Below, in pieces: positions 34,594-43,356 of a stretch of 64,000 nucleotides of DNA. Source of the DNA: Verrucomicrobiota bacterium (lineage in GTDB: Bacteria; Verrucomicrobiota; Verrucomicrobiia; CAIQCK01); assembly GCA_026397915.1 (NCBI GenBank), contig JAPLTX010000023.1, positions 62,001-126,000 of the forward strand, in the 5' to 3' direction. Within the stretch, counting starts at the first letter, position 1; each line of letters opens with the position of its first letter. Both the position numbers and the translations under genes were made by a program. The notes under the pieces are model-generated. The model was given only the letters and a program-made list of their open reading frames with translations. It was not told where the DNA came from and made no database searches.

Positions 34594-35889
34594 ATGAAGA
34601 TTTTATTGGCGATGCCGGCGTCTTATCGCCGGGATGGCACACTGTTTCAGAAGAGAAGGCGATGGATCATACCAATCACGCTGCCGTATTTGGCGGGGTT
34701 GACCCCCAAGACGGCGGAGATCCATCTCGTGGACGAGTTCCACACGCCCATTGACACGAGTATTGATTACGACCTGGTGGGCTTGACGGTGCTTTGCGCC
34801 GCCGAAAAACGCGCCATCGAGGTCGCGCAAGCCTTCCGCAAACGCGGCATCAAGGTCGTCGCGGGCGGCATCCACGCCAGCCTTGCACCGGAGCGCCTTC
34901 AGGACCACGTGGACTCCATCGTTTCCGGCGAGGCCGAGATGGTCTGGGCGGACGTGATCGCCGACGCCCAGAACGGCCGCCTGAAGCCGCTCTACAAGGC
35001 CCCCCAGCTTTGCGACATGCAGAACCTGCCCCGGCCGCGGTTCGACCTGCTGGACATGTCGAAGTTCCTCTACAACATCTACCCCGTCCAGACCACGCGC
35101 GGCTGCCCGCACGGCTGCCAGTTCTGCGAGGTGCAGGTGCTCTACGGCCGCAAATACCGCTTCCGGCCCGTCGGCGAGGTGCTCGACGAAATCAAGGCGC
35201 TCCCCGGCCGCAACATCCACATCGTGGACGACAACATCGGCGGCAACGTCAACCGCGCCAAGGAACTCTTTCGCGGCATGATTCCGCTCAAAGTGCGCTG
35301 GAGCGGCCTCACCACGTTCAAGTCCATCCGCGACGAGGAATACGTGAAACTCGCCAAGCAATCCGGCTGCTTCCACCTCAACCTCGGCATCGAGAGCGTC
35401 AACCCCATCAGCCTCGACGGCATCAAGAAGCACCACAACAGCGTCACTGAGTATCGCGACCTGCTGCGCGGGCTGGACCGCCATCGCGTCCCGTATTCGC
35501 TCAACTTCATCCTTGGCTTCGACGAGGACACCGTCGAGACCGTCAAGCGCACCATGGACTTCTGCCGGCTCATCAAGCCGCCCATGGCGTTCTTCAGCCT
35601 CCTCACACCTCGACCCGGCACCCAGCTCATGGCCAAGCTCACCGCCGACGGGCGCCTGATCCACCAGCGATTCGAGGAATACGAGTGGGACGACCCCGTC
35701 TTTCGGCCCAAGAACATGACCCTGGAGGAACTGAAGGACGGCCCGTGGAAGTGCTATGACGATTTCTACTCTCTTGGCGAGATGCTCAAGCGCTTCTTCC
35801 CGTCACGGTTCTACCTGAACGAGTTCTTCCTGAACCTCTTCTACTGGTATGCCATCAAGAAGCGCATAGACCCCGTCTCCTGTTTCTAA
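34594..35889 (+). CDS. B12-binding-domain radical SAM protein
   Basis: 431 residues. The N-terminal 140 residues are a cobalamin-binding-like Rossmann fold (MKILLAMPA; DLVGLTVLCAAE; VVAGGIHASL), although no DxHxxG base-off motif is present. The radical SAM cluster is TRGCPHGCQFCEV with Cys171-x3-Cys175-x2-Cys178, then HIVDDNIGGNVNRAKEL and LGIESVN. Relatives are anaerobic methylases, cyclases and redox enzymes of unknown substrate (the BchE/P-methylase-like assemblage). The C-terminal 70 residues are aromatic-rich. A phased 21-bp array lies 236 bp downstream, between this gene and hox. Confidence 0.85.
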   Translation: MKILLAMPASYRRDGTLFQKRRRWIIPITLPYLAGLTPKTAEIHLVDEFHTPIDTSIDYDLVGLTVLCAAEKRAIEVAQAFRKRGIKVVAGGIHASLAPERLQDHVDSIVSGEAEMVWADVIADAQNGRLKPLYKAPQLCDMQNLPRPRFDLLDMSKFLYNIYPVQTTRGCPHGCQFCEVQVLYGRKYRFRPVGEVLDEIKALPGRNIHIVDDNIGGNVNRAKELFRGMIPLKVRWSGLTTFKSIRDEEYVKLAKQSGCFHLNLGIESVNPISLDGIKKHHNSVTEYRDLLRGLDRHRVPYSLNFILGFDEDTVETVKRTMDFCRLIKPPMAFFSLLTPRPGTQLMAKLTADGRLIHQRFEEYEWDDPVFRPKNMTLEELKDGPWKCYDDFYSLGEMLKRFFPSRFYLNEFFLNLFYWYAIKKRIDPVSCF

Positions 35890-36017
35890 ACGGGGCTGGA
35901 ACACACCACGGATAGGCGCGGAGTCGCTCGGAAAAGGCCAAACGGGGCTTTCTCGTCGCCGGAACGCCATTGATGTCCAGCGGCCCATCCCAGCCGGCAA
36001 ATAGTGTCTTTTTTTGA

Positions 36018-36055
36018 CCATTTGAGTGACTTTTCCGAAAAAGTCGCGCAAATGG
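36018..36055. repeat. Imperfect palindrome next to array 2
   Basis: CCATTTG-AGT-GACTTTT-CCG-AAAAAGTC-GCG-CAAATGG: two stems (7 bp each) separated by a 3x3 internal loop. The T-run lies before rather than after the stem, so it is not a normal terminator on either strand. Eleven bases (AGTGACTTTTC at 36025-36035) recur inverted at 36101-36111 (GAAAAGTCACT), bordering the array. The rest of 35890-36124 holds no gene. Confidence 0.6.
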
Positions 36056-36124
36056 CTGGTTTGCTGTGTGTTGGAGCAAAAACGCTCGATCACAGGCTTG
36101 GAAAAGTCACTAACACCGGCCCTA

Positions 36125-36502
36125 TGTTATGTGACATACGAGGAAGAGCATGTGACATCAGGCTTATGTCACATGACATAGCGCCAATGTTACATGACAT
36201 GAACCTCATGTCACATGACACAAGGCTGATGTCACATGACATTGGCCGTCTGTCACATGCTTTTCTGGTTCTGTCACACTACATAAGGCCGCCGTTACAT
36301 GACATGGGGCGTTTGTTGCACGACATCGCGCCCGTGTCACATGACATGGGGCCGCTGTCACACGACACAGACCTGCTGTTACATGACATCGCCCCGAAGT
36401 CACATCACATAGGGCGTCTGTCACATGACGTTTAGCCGCCATCACATAACATACGACCGGTGTCACATGACGTCGGTGCGATGTAACACAACATTTCTCT
36501 TC
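36125..36502. repeat. Phased 21-bp tandem array of TGTCACATGACAT + N8 (array 2, 18 units)
   Basis: Eighteen units of exactly 21 bp begin at 36125 and every 21 bp to 36482, with no insertion or deletion. A 13-bp core, TGTCACATGACAT, is followed by 8 variable bases. Core conservation over 18 units: T14 G16 T17 C12/T5 A17 C16 A16 T14 G14 A17 C17 A15 T16. The core is an imperfect dyad, TGTCA-N2-TGACA. Units 3, 6 and 11 are exact. The 8-bp spacers differ from each other but favour G/C in the middle. A shifted partial unit may precede it (36105). Frames on both strands read as heptads (for example L-S-H-D-x-x-x), but the plus-strand frame stops inside unit 15 (TAG 36433) and the minus-strand frame stops at the end of unit 4, while the pattern continues. 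A tandem operator or protein-binding platform fits better than coding. Confidence 0.9.
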
Positions 36503-36620
36503 CGTCCGGCTCGCCCAGCCTGCCGCGGAACGAAAACCGCTTGCCCCCGCCAACCGCAAAGAGGACTATGCCCGGAGAAGGCGGTGTGGATGCGGATAAT
36601 GAATAATATTTAGGCTTCTC

Positions 36621-37010
36621 ATGCGCAGAAAGACACATGACCAGTTTTTCCTGCTTTCTCTCGCCGTGCTATCAATGCTGGCGTTTATTACTGGAGTTAG
36701 TGGTTACTCATCAATCCAAGGAATTACGCACTATCAAGGTTGGGAACGCTCATGTCCGCTTCTGGCATCTGTATTCTTTTTTGCGTGGGTCATCGGACTT
36801 CGCAAACGTCTTATTTGGGGTTGGTATATTGGATGTGTGCTCTTGTTCAGCTTGCCGGCGCTTACTTTTGTCCACGGCTTCCTGAAATTCTTGGAACAGC
36901 CTACCACCCCCTTCGGCTGGTTGATCTTGATTTCCGAAACGCTTGTCGCCTTGATGGGTTTCCTTTTTTACAAGAGGTGGTGGCTTCCGAAAAAGCATGA
37001 GTTTCAATGA
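36621..37010 (+). CDS. Small four-helix membrane protein of unknown function
   Basis: 129 residues, four predicted membrane segments (FFLLSLAVLSMLAFITGV; LLASVFFFAWVIGL; WGWYIGCVLLFSLPALTFV; LILISETLVALMGFLFY) and a basic C-terminus (KRWWLPKKHE). I recognise no family. AGG lies seven bases before the ATG. Base composition is clearly lower in G+C than its neighbours, suggesting later acquisition. It starts 118 bp after array 2, so it could be controlled by or inserted with it, and it converges on hoxH. Confidence 0.6.
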   Translation: MRRKTHDQFFLLSLAVLSMLAFITGVSGYSSIQGITHYQGWERSCPLLASVFFFAWVIGLRKRLIWGWYIGCVLLFSLPALTFVHGFLKFLEQPTTPFGWLILISETLVALMGFLFYKRWWLPKKHEFQ

Positions 37011-37130
37011 CTCCGCCACTCAGATCGCAACCATAACCCCTGATCCTTCCTTCGAATTTTCCTGCGCCCCTTTGCGTCCCTGCATTGAGATGTCGCCATC
37101 CCAACGCAGAGACGTCGAGGAGGCGGGCGG

Positions 37131-38573
37131 TCAGGCCCGCTGGACGTGGTCGAGGAGTTCGTTGCCGGGACCGAGCAACTCGATGCGCATCGGCATCTGG
37201 CCGAGGGCGTGCGTGGAGCAGCTCAGGCAGGGGTCGAAGCAGCGGATGAGGGCCTCGACGCGGTTGAGCGCGCCTTCCTTGAGCTTGCTGCCCTTGACGT
37301 AGTGCTTGGCCACCTGCGCAACGCCGCGATTCATGGCGAGGTTGTTGTGGCCGGTGGCGATGATCATGTTCACCCACGTGATGAGACCGTTGTCGTCAAT
37401 CTTGTAGTGGTGCATGAGCGTGCCGCGCGGTGCCTCGGAGACGCCGACCCCTTCGTGCTTGTTCGGCTTGGCAAAGGCGCGGACGTGTTTGCTGAGAATG
37501 TCCGGCTCGTTCAGGAGCTGCTCGATCTTCTCGATGCCGTAGAGGATTTCCACGAGCCGCGCGTAGTGTTGGTGGAAGGAACTGAGCAGGACGCCGCGCC
37601 GCAACGCGCGGAACTCGGTCCACTCCTGGTCGGCCTTCGGCGTGCCGGGGCGGTCAATGATGTTCAGCCGCGCCAGCGGGCCGACGCGGTAGATGCCGTT
37701 CGGGTAGCCGAGCGACTTGAAGTAGGGCGACTTGAGATAAGAGAAAGGCTCGACGGCCTCGGCAATGTGATCGAGGTAGCGTGTCGGGTCCACGTTGTCG
37801 AGGACGATGTTGCCGCTGGCGTCAACGAAGCGCAGGACGCCGTCGTAGTGCTCCAGCAGGGCGTTGTGCTCGTCCTCCTCGTGGGGCGTGACGAGGCCCA
37901 TGAACATGCTGGGGAAGTTGCCGAACGTGCGGATCTCGGTGCGGAACTGTTCGAACGTATCTTTATACCAGTCCAGCGTGCGCTGGATGATGGCCATCGC
38001 GTCGGGAATCATCGCGACGATTTTCTCGCGCTTCTCGGCGGTGAGTGGCTCGGCGACGCCGCCGGCGACGACCCACGCGGGGTGGATGCGTTTGCCGCCG
38101 AGCATCTCGATGATCTGCTGGCCGAACTTGCGCAACGCGACGCCGTCGCGCGCCATCTGCGGCTGCTGCTCCAGCACGCCGAAGATGTTGCGCTTGGCTG
38201 GATCGCTGTCCATGCCGAGCAACAGGTCGGGCGAACTAAGGTGGAAGAAGCTTAGCGCGTGCGACTGGACGATCTGCGCGAGGTTCATGATGCGGCGCAG
38301 GTGCGTCGCGGTGCGCGGAATCTGCACCGCCATCAGCGCGTCGCAAGCTTTCGCGCCGGCCATCAGGTGGCTGACGGGACAGATGCCGCAGGTGCGCGCC
38401 GTGAGCGCGGGCATTTCCGTGAACGGCCGCCCTTCGGCGAACTTCTCGAACCCGCGGAACTGCGTGACGTGGAATTGCGCGTCCTGCACCTCGCCCTTGT
38501 CGTCGAGGAAGATGGTGATCTTCGAGTGCCCCTCGATGCGTGTGACCGGATCAATGACAATCTGTTTGCCCAT
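37131..38573 (-). CDS. hoxH: NAD-linked [NiFe]-hydrogenase large subunit HoxH
   Basis: 480 residues. Nickel ligands: [10 protein letters not shown] (Cys62, Cys65, with His69) and DPCLSCSTH (Cys449, Cys452, His455). After His455 follow 25 residues ([15 protein letters not shown]...), the peptide removed by the maturation protease. [10 protein letters not shown] at the N-terminus is also typical. Together with HoxY it forms the H2-activating module of the group 3d bidirectional hydrogenase, cytosolic. It is last in the order hoxE-F-U-Y-H, 12 bp after hoxY. The stop codon lies inside a GCGGGC/GCCCGC hairpin (37123-37140) without a U-tract. Confidence 0.93.
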   Translation of the reverse strand: MGKQIVIDPVTRIEGHSKITIFLDDKGEVQDAQFHVTQFRGFEKFAEGRPFTEMPALTARTCGICPVSHLMAGAKACDALMAVQIPRTATHLRRIMNLAQIVQSHALSFFHLSSPDLLLGMDSDPAKRNIFGVLEQQPQMARDGVALRKFGQQIIEMLGGKRIHPAWVVAGGVAEPLTAEKREKIVAMIPDAMAIIQRTLDWYKDTFEQFRTEIRTFGNFPSMFMGLVTPHEEDEHNALLEHYDGVLRFVDASGNIVLDNVDPTRYLDHIAEAVEPFSYLKSPYFKSLGYPNGIYRVGPLARLNIIDRPGTPKADQEWTEFRALRRGVLLSSFHQHYARLVEILYGIEKIEQLLNEPDILSKHVRAFAKPNKHEGVGVSEAPRGTLMHHYKIDDNGLITWVNMIIATGHNNLAMNRGVAQVAKHYVKGSKLKEGALNRVEALIRCFDPCLSCSTHALGQMPMRIELLGPGNELLDHVQRA

Positions 38574-38585
38574 AAAAAGTATCTC

Positions 38586-39119
38586 CTAAGCGCCAAACCG
38601 CGTCTTGGAGGCGGTGTCGGGCATCCGTCCCGCCAAAAGCTCAGTGACCACGTAGTAAATGCCGTCGGCCGACGGCGGGCAGCCCGGCACGAACACGTCC
38701 ACCTTGACGCACTCGTGGATCGGCCGCGCGTTCTTCAGCAGCGGCGGAATGACTTGTTTCGGAATCTGTTGGTTGAGCTGCGCGTTCTCGATGTAGGCGC
38801 GATGGCAGACCGCCTCGACGCCGAACGGGTTGCGCATGCTGGGAACGTTGGAGTTCACCGCGCAGTCGCCGAGCGACACCAGAATCTTGGTGCGCGCGCG
38901 AACCTTCAGAATCTTCTTCAGGTCGTCTTCGTTGCTGACAGCGCCTTCGCAGAGGCAGACATCCACGTTTTCCGGATACTCCTTCGCGTCCACGAGCGGG
39001 CTATAGACCAGCTCGATCTTGTCGGCCAACTCGATCAACCGCTCATCCATGTCCAGGAAGGACATGTGGCAGCCGGAACAGCCGTCCAGCCAGATCGTGG
39101 CGATTCGTGCTTTGCTCAT
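38586..39119 (-). CDS. hoxY: NAD-linked [NiFe]-hydrogenase small subunit HoxY
   Basis: 177 residues, the short group 3 form with a single proximal [4Fe-4S] cluster. Ligand region: [34 protein letters not shown] and [10 protein letters not shown]. It passes electrons from the HoxH nickel site to HoxU. No twin-arginine signal, as expected for a cytosolic enzyme. The start overlaps the hoxU stop (ATGA, 39116-39119). Confidence 0.93.
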   Translation of the reverse strand: MSKARIATIWLDGCSGCHMSFLDMDERLIELADKIELVYSPLVDAKEYPENVDVCLCEGAVSNEDDLKKILKVRARTKILVSLGDCAVNSNVPSMRNPFGVEAVCHRAYIENAQLNQQIPKQVIPPLLKNARPIHECVKVDVFVPGCPPSADGIYYVVTELLAGRMPDTASKTRFGA

Positions 39120-39844
39120 ACTCGCTCCTCTCGCATCAAAGTCAGGTAAGGCAGGAACTCGCGCTTGGTCATCTCGCCGGAAGCGCGGCCCTTTTCAAAC
39201 AACGTGCCCGTCGGGCAGACCTGCACACACTTGCCGCAACTGGTGCAGCTTTCCGACGTGCCCCACGGTTGGTTCAGGTCGGTGATGACCAGCGACGCTG
39301 TGCCGCGACCCTGCACGTCCCACGTGTGCGCGCCTTCGATCTCGTCGCACACGCGCACGCAACGCTGGCACAGGATGCAGCGGTTGTGGTCCACGGCGAA
39401 CCGGTCGTGCGAAGCGTCCACCGCCAGCTTCGGGTAAAGATACGGATAGCGGATGTGGTCCACGCCGAGCTTCTGCGCCATGGCTTGCAGCTCGCAGTGG
39501 CCGTTGGAAACGCAGACCGAGCAGACGTGGTTGCGCTCCGCAAAGAGCAACTCCAGGATCATCTTGCGGTATTTCACCAGCGTCTCAGTGTTGGTGGACA
39601 CCTCCATGTTGTCCTGGACCTGCGTGATGCAAGCCGGCAGCAACCGCCGTGATCCTTTGACCTCGACGAGACAGAGGCGGCACGCGCCCACGGGCGTCAG
39701 GCCGTCGAGATTGCAGAGCGTCGGGATGAAAACGCCGTTCTCGCGCGCCACGTCGAGGATCGTCTGATCCTCGCGGGCACTGACATCCTTGCCGTTGATT
39801 TGCAGCGTCTTGACGCTGAGAGTCTTTTGAGCTGAAGGGTTCAT
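39116..39844 (-). CDS. hoxU: Hydrogenase diaphorase iron-sulfur subunit HoxU
   Basis: 242 residues, NuoG-N-terminal type. A plant-ferredoxin-like [2Fe-2S] site ([22 protein letters not shown]), the Cys-rich [13 protein letters not shown] region with nearby His, and two [4Fe-4S] ferredoxin motifs ([25 protein letters not shown]). It wires HoxF to HoxY. I use ATG 39842-39844, overlapping the hoxF stop (ATGA); the open frame upstream lies inside hoxF. Confidence 0.92.
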   Translation of the reverse strand: MNPSAQKTLSVKTLQINGKDVSAREDQTILDVARENGVFIPTLCNLDGLTPVGACRLCLVEVKGSRRLLPACITQVQDNMEVSTNTETLVKYRKMILELLFAERNHVCSVCVSNGHCELQAMAQKLGVDHIRYPYLYPKLAVDASHDRFAVDHNRCILCQRCVRVCDEIEGAHTWDVQGRGTASLVITDLNQPWGTSESCTSCGKCVQVCPTGTLFEKGRASGEMTKREFLPYLTLMREERV

Positions 39845-41490
39845 ACGGTCGCCAACTGCTCCTTTCCGATTTTGCAGACACCCGCGGGACAACGGTGGTC
39901 GTGGATGTGCGCCATGTATTCGTCCCTGAAGTAACGCAGCGTGCTGACGACGGGATTGGGCGCGGTCATGCCAAGGCCACAAAGGCTGGTGTTCTTGACG
40001 ACGTCGCACAACTCCTCGAGCATCGCCAGGTTCTCGTCGGTCGCGGTGCCGTCGGTGATCTTGCTGAGCAACTCGTGCATCTGCTTGGTGCCGACGCGGC
40101 AGGGGACGCACTTGCCGCAGCTCTCGGTCATGCAGAACTCCATGAAGAATTTCGCCACGTCCACCATGCACGACGTTTCATCCATCACGATCATGCCGCC
40201 GCTGCCCATGATCGAGCCGACCTTCGCCAGTGAATCGTAGTCCACCTGCATGTCGAGGAACTGCTCCGGGATGCAGCCGCCGGAAGGGCCGCCAGTCTGC
40301 ACGGCCTTGAACTTCTTGCCGTCGGGAATGCCGCCGCCGATCTCGAAGATGATCTCGCGCAACGAGATGCCCATCGGCACCTCGATGAGACCGGTGTTTT
40401 TCACTGCACCGGCCAGCGCAAAAACCTTGGTGCCCTTGCCCTTCTCGGTGCCGATGCCGGCAAACCACTCGCCGCCGTTGCGGATGATCGGCGGGATGTT
40501 CGCGAAGGTTTCGACGTTGTTGATCAGCGTCGGGCAGTCCCACAAGCCGCGCTCGGCCGGGAACGGCGGACGCGGTCGTGGCTGGCCGCGCTTGCCTTCA
40601 ACCGACGCGATGAGCGCCGTCTCTTCGCCGCAGACAAACGCGCCTGCGCCGAGACGAACCTCGATATTGAAACTGAACGTGGTCCCGAAGATGTTGTGGC
40701 CGAGCAGGCCGAGCCGCTCCGCCTGTTTGATGGCATCCTTGAGCCGCTTGACCGCCAGCGGATACTCCGCGCGGACGTAGATGTAGCCCTGGCTGGCGCC
40801 GACCGCGTAGCCGCCGATGGCCATGCCTTCCAGCACGCGATGCGGGTCGCTCTCCAGCACGCTGCGATCCATGAACGCGCCCGGATCGCCTTCGTCGCCG
40901 TTACAGATGACAAACTTCCGCTCGCCGCGCGCCTTTGCCACAGTGCCCCACTTCAGGCCCGTCGGGAATCCCGCGCCGCCGCGGCCACGCAAGCCGCTCT
41001 TGGAGACCTGCTCGACGACCTCTGCCTGGTTCATCGAGGTCAGCGCCTCCAACAATCCCTCGTAACCTTTGGCGGCGATGTATTCCTCAATGCGCTCCGA
41101 GTCCACGACGCCGGAGTTTTCCAGCACGATCTTCTTCTGGCGCGTGAAGAACGGCTGCGTGGTGTCGCACACGAGGCGCTTCACCGGCTGCTTGCCGAGG
41201 TTCTTGACGATCTCCTCCGCGTCTTGCGGCGCCACCATCTGGTAGAGCGCACCCGTCTGTTCCACTGCCACCAGCGGACCCGCCATGCAGAGGCCCATGC
41301 AGCCGACACCCTTGACCTTGCACGTTTCTTTCAGACCGTGTTTCTCGATTTGCTGCGCCAGCGATTCCTTGACCTTGTCCGAGTGCGTAGAGACGCAACC
41401 GGCGGCCATGCAGACGCAGAGCGTGTGCTGGGTCTGCTGCTTCGCCTCCAGTTCGGTCTCGGCGATCTTGTGTAGTTCTTCCGGCGTCAT
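39841..41490 (-). CDS. hoxF: Hydrogenase diaphorase subunit HoxF (NADH/FMN)
   Basis: 549 residues, NuoF-like with an N-terminal thioredoxin-fold [2Fe-2S] domain ([11 protein letters not shown] ... [16 protein letters not shown]). FMN/NADH site: [16 protein letters not shown], then [12 protein letters not shown] and [13 protein letters not shown]. [4Fe-4S]: [13 protein letters not shown] plus a later Cys in TSLCGLG. It binds NAD(H) and FMN and exchanges electrons with NAD+. ATG at 41488-41490 overlaps the hoxE stop (ATGA) and has GGAGG upstream; a GTG four codons earlier is possible. Confidence 0.93.
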   Translation of the reverse strand: MTPEELHKIAETELEAKQQTQHTLCVCMAAGCVSTHSDKVKESLAQQIEKHGLKETCKVKGVGCMGLCMAGPLVAVEQTGALYQMVAPQDAEEIVKNLGKQPVKRLVCDTTQPFFTRQKKIVLENSGVVDSERIEEYIAAKGYEGLLEALTSMNQAEVVEQVSKSGLRGRGGAGFPTGLKWGTVAKARGERKFVICNGDEGDPGAFMDRSVLESDPHRVLEGMAIGGYAVGASQGYIYVRAEYPLAVKRLKDAIKQAERLGLLGHNIFGTTFSFNIEVRLGAGAFVCGEETALIASVEGKRGQPRPRPPFPAERGLWDCPTLINNVETFANIPPIIRNGGEWFAGIGTEKGKGTKVFALAGAVKNTGLIEVPMGISLREIIFEIGGGIPDGKKFKAVQTGGPSGGCIPEQFLDMQVDYDSLAKVGSIMGSGGMIVMDETSCMVDVAKFFMEFCMTESCGKCVPCRVGTKQMHELLSKITDGTATDENLAMLEELCDVVKNTSLCGLGMTAPNPVVSTLRYFRDEYMAHIHDHRCPAGVCKIGKEQLATV

Positions 41491-41987
41491 GAATTCATCC
41501 ACCTCCGAATCTTCTCCGTGGCAGCCGCGGGCGTGACCTTGGCCGCAACCTCGCCGTCAAACACCACCGCCGGCGCCAACCCGCACGAACCGAAACACCG
41601 GGCCGAGATCACGGAGAGCTTGCGGTCTGGCGTCGTTTCGCCCGGCTTGATTTTGGCGATATGCTCGATCGCCTCCAAAATCTGCGGCGCGCCCTTGATA
41701 TAGCAGGCAGTGCCCATGCAGACGACGCAGGTGTGCTCACCCTGCGGCTTGAGCGTGAAAAAATTGTAGAACGTTGCGACGCCATAGACCTTGCTGAGCG
41801 GCACGCGCAGCGACTTCGCCACGAACTTCAAGGCAGTTTCGTCCAGATAACCGAAGATTTCCTGGACCGTGTGCAACGCCTCGATAAGCGAGTGTTGCGA
41901 ATGTCCATGACGGCGCATCGTCGCGTTGACGATCTTCCAGCGCTTGTCATCCGATGGCATCGCCGGTTTGGTCAAATTCATTACCAT
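41487..41987 (-). CDS. hoxE: Hydrogenase diaphorase subunit HoxE (NuoE-like)
   Basis: 166 residues. The [2Fe-2S] thioredoxin-like fold has ligands in [13 protein letters not shown] and [14 protein letters not shown]. The presence of HoxE distinguishes the five-subunit cyanobacterial-type enzyme (HoxEFUYH) from the four-subunit HoxFUYH. AGGAG six bases before ATG 41985-41987 supports this start. It is the first gene of the hox run, 159 bp after hypE. That gap holds a 24-bp dyad (42094-42117) and a small hairpin (GTAGCGCC/GCGCCAC, 42011-42031). Confidence 0.9.
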   Translation of the reverse strand: MVMNLTKPAMPSDDKRWKIVNATMRRHGHSQHSLIEALHTVQEIFGYLDETALKFVAKSLRVPLSKVYGVATFYNFFTLKPQGEHTCVVCMGTACYIKGAPQILEAIEHIAKIKPGETTPDRKLSVISARCFGSCGLAPAVVFDGEVAAKVTPAAATEKIRRWMNS

Positions 41988-42093
41988 GTCATTCTCCTGA
42001 ACCAACTGTTGTAGCGCCCAAAAAGCGCCACGGCTGAAACAAAGGAGCGTAAAGTAGCACCCCAAAATGGACTACGCTACGGTTGGTGATTGT

Positions 42094-42117
42094 TTTGCGC
42101 ACGTTGCACTGTGCAAA
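42094..42117. promoter_or_regulatory. Candidate operator upstream of hoxEFUYH
   Basis: TTTGCGCA-CGTTGCAC-TGTGCAAA: 8-bp arms matching at seven of eight positions around an 8-bp centre that itself contains TTGCAC. It lies between the hypE stop and the hoxE start, about 107 bp before hoxE. The symmetry suggests a dimeric regulator; the regulator is unknown. Confidence 0.45.
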
Positions 42118-42146
42118 GAACAACGCCGCCCGATCTACCGTTGGGT

Positions 42147-43211
42147 TCAACAAATCCTCGGCAACTGCTCCCCGCTGAGCATGTCCACGATTCGCGTCGC
42201 TCCAATCCGGCTCTTCATCGTCACCAAACCGGGCGATTCCGCCGTTACATGACCGATAAGTTGCGCGCCGGCACCGAGCGGGTGGGCGCGCATCATGGCC
42301 AGCGCGCGCTCGGCGTCGGCTGCGGAAACGAAGGTGACGAACCGACCCTCATTGGCGACATAGAACGGATCGAACCCGAGAATTTCGCACGCGCCATGCA
42401 CGTCTTCTCGGACAGGCACCGCTGTCTCGTCGAAAACGACACCCACGCCGGCAGACTCGGCGATCTCGTTGAGGCCGCTCGCCAGACCGCCGCGCGTCAG
42501 GTCGCGCATGCAGTGAATCTCGACGCCCGCCGCCAGCAGGTCCATCGCCAACCCCGACAGCACGGCACAATCGCTCTCGATGGCCGTCTCAAACTCCAGT
42601 CCTTCGCGCACCGCCATGATCGCAATGCCGTGCCGGCCCACGTCGCCGTTAATTAGGATGGCGTCGCCAGGCCGGACACTCTTCGGCGCGACGACGCGGT
42701 CGTGCTCCAACACACCAATGCCGGCCGTGTTGATGAAGATGCCATCGCCCTTGCCCTTGTCCACGACCTTCGTGTCGCCCGTCACGATCTGCACGCCGGC
42801 GACGTCCGCCTCGCGTCGCATGGATTGCACAATGCGCCAAAGCGTTTCCATCGGCAGTCCTTCTTCGAGAATGAAGCCGCAACTCAAATATCGCGGTCGC
42901 GCGCCGCACATCGCCAGGTCGTTCACCGTGCCGCACACCGCCAACTTGCCGATGTCGCCTCCGGGGAAAAACAACGGCCGCACGACGTAGGAATCCGTGG
43001 TGAACGCCAGCCGCTTCGCGCTGCCAACGTCGAACACCGCGCCGTCGTGCTGCTGATCGAGCAGCGGGTTGCTGAACGCCGCCGCAAACATCTTCGCGAT
43101 GAGCTGCTGCATCAGCCTGCCGCCGCCGCCGTGCGCCATCAGCACCGCCGGGTAGTTTGAAATTGGAATCGGGCAACTGAGCGCAAAGTTTTCAGGTGTC
43201 GGCGTCGTCAT
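42147..43211 (-). CDS. hypE: Hydrogenase maturation protein HypE
   Basis: 354 residues, AIR-synthase/ThiL-like fold. [16 protein letters not shown] at the N-terminus, [33 protein letters not shown] in the ATP/Mg region, and a C-terminal PRIC whose last Cys is carbamoylated by HypF and dehydrated to thiocyanate, the source of the CN ligands of the nickel-iron centre. It precedes hoxE on the same strand. HypF, HypC and HypD are encoded 7-15 kb away; HypA and HypB are not in the window. Confidence 0.93.
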   Translation of the reverse strand: MTTPTPENFALSCPIPISNYPAVLMAHGGGGRLMQQLIAKMFAAAFSNPLLDQQHDGAVFDVGSAKRLAFTTDSYVVRPLFFPGGDIGKLAVCGTVNDLAMCGARPRYLSCGFILEEGLPMETLWRIVQSMRREADVAGVQIVTGDTKVVDKGKGDGIFINTAGIGVLEHDRVVAPKSVRPGDAILINGDVGRHGIAIMAVREGLEFETAIESDCAVLSGLAMDLLAAGVEIHCMRDLTRGGLASGLNEIAESAGVGVVFDETAVPVREDVHGACEILGFDPFYVANEGRFVTFVSAADAERALAMMRAHPLGAGAQLIGHVTAESPGLVTMKSRIGATRIVDMLSGEQLPRIC

Positions 43212-43356
43212 GTTTGTTCGAACTTATAGCCGAACCACGAGCGTGGGGCCAGTAGTGAAGCGTGTCGGCAGGAGGCGTCCGATGTTAAGACTTGGTTTCG
43301 ACCGCGCCTGCATCTGAACTCAACCCGTCTTGCGCTTGCCGTCTTCTCCTGCCGGA

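Noticed and set aside
36018..36055. Intrinsic terminator of the radical SAM gene
   Set aside because: The T-run lies before the stem on the plus strand and as an A-run after it on the minus strand; neither direction gives stem followed by U residues.
36125..36502. CRISPR array
   Set aside because: A 13-bp repeat with 8-bp spacers is far too short, repeats are too variable, and no cas genes are nearby.
36125..36502. Plasmid-type iteron origin
   Set aside because: The unit length would fit, but no rep gene or AT-rich region is next to it and the surroundings are chromosomal metabolism. Not excluded as a chromosomal site, but unsupported.
37131..41987. Group 3b/3c hydrogenase or complex I fragment
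   Set aside because: HoxE, F and U resemble NuoE, F and G, but the L1/L2 nickel motifs of the large subunit and gene order E-F-U-Y-H fit the group 3d bidirectional enzyme.
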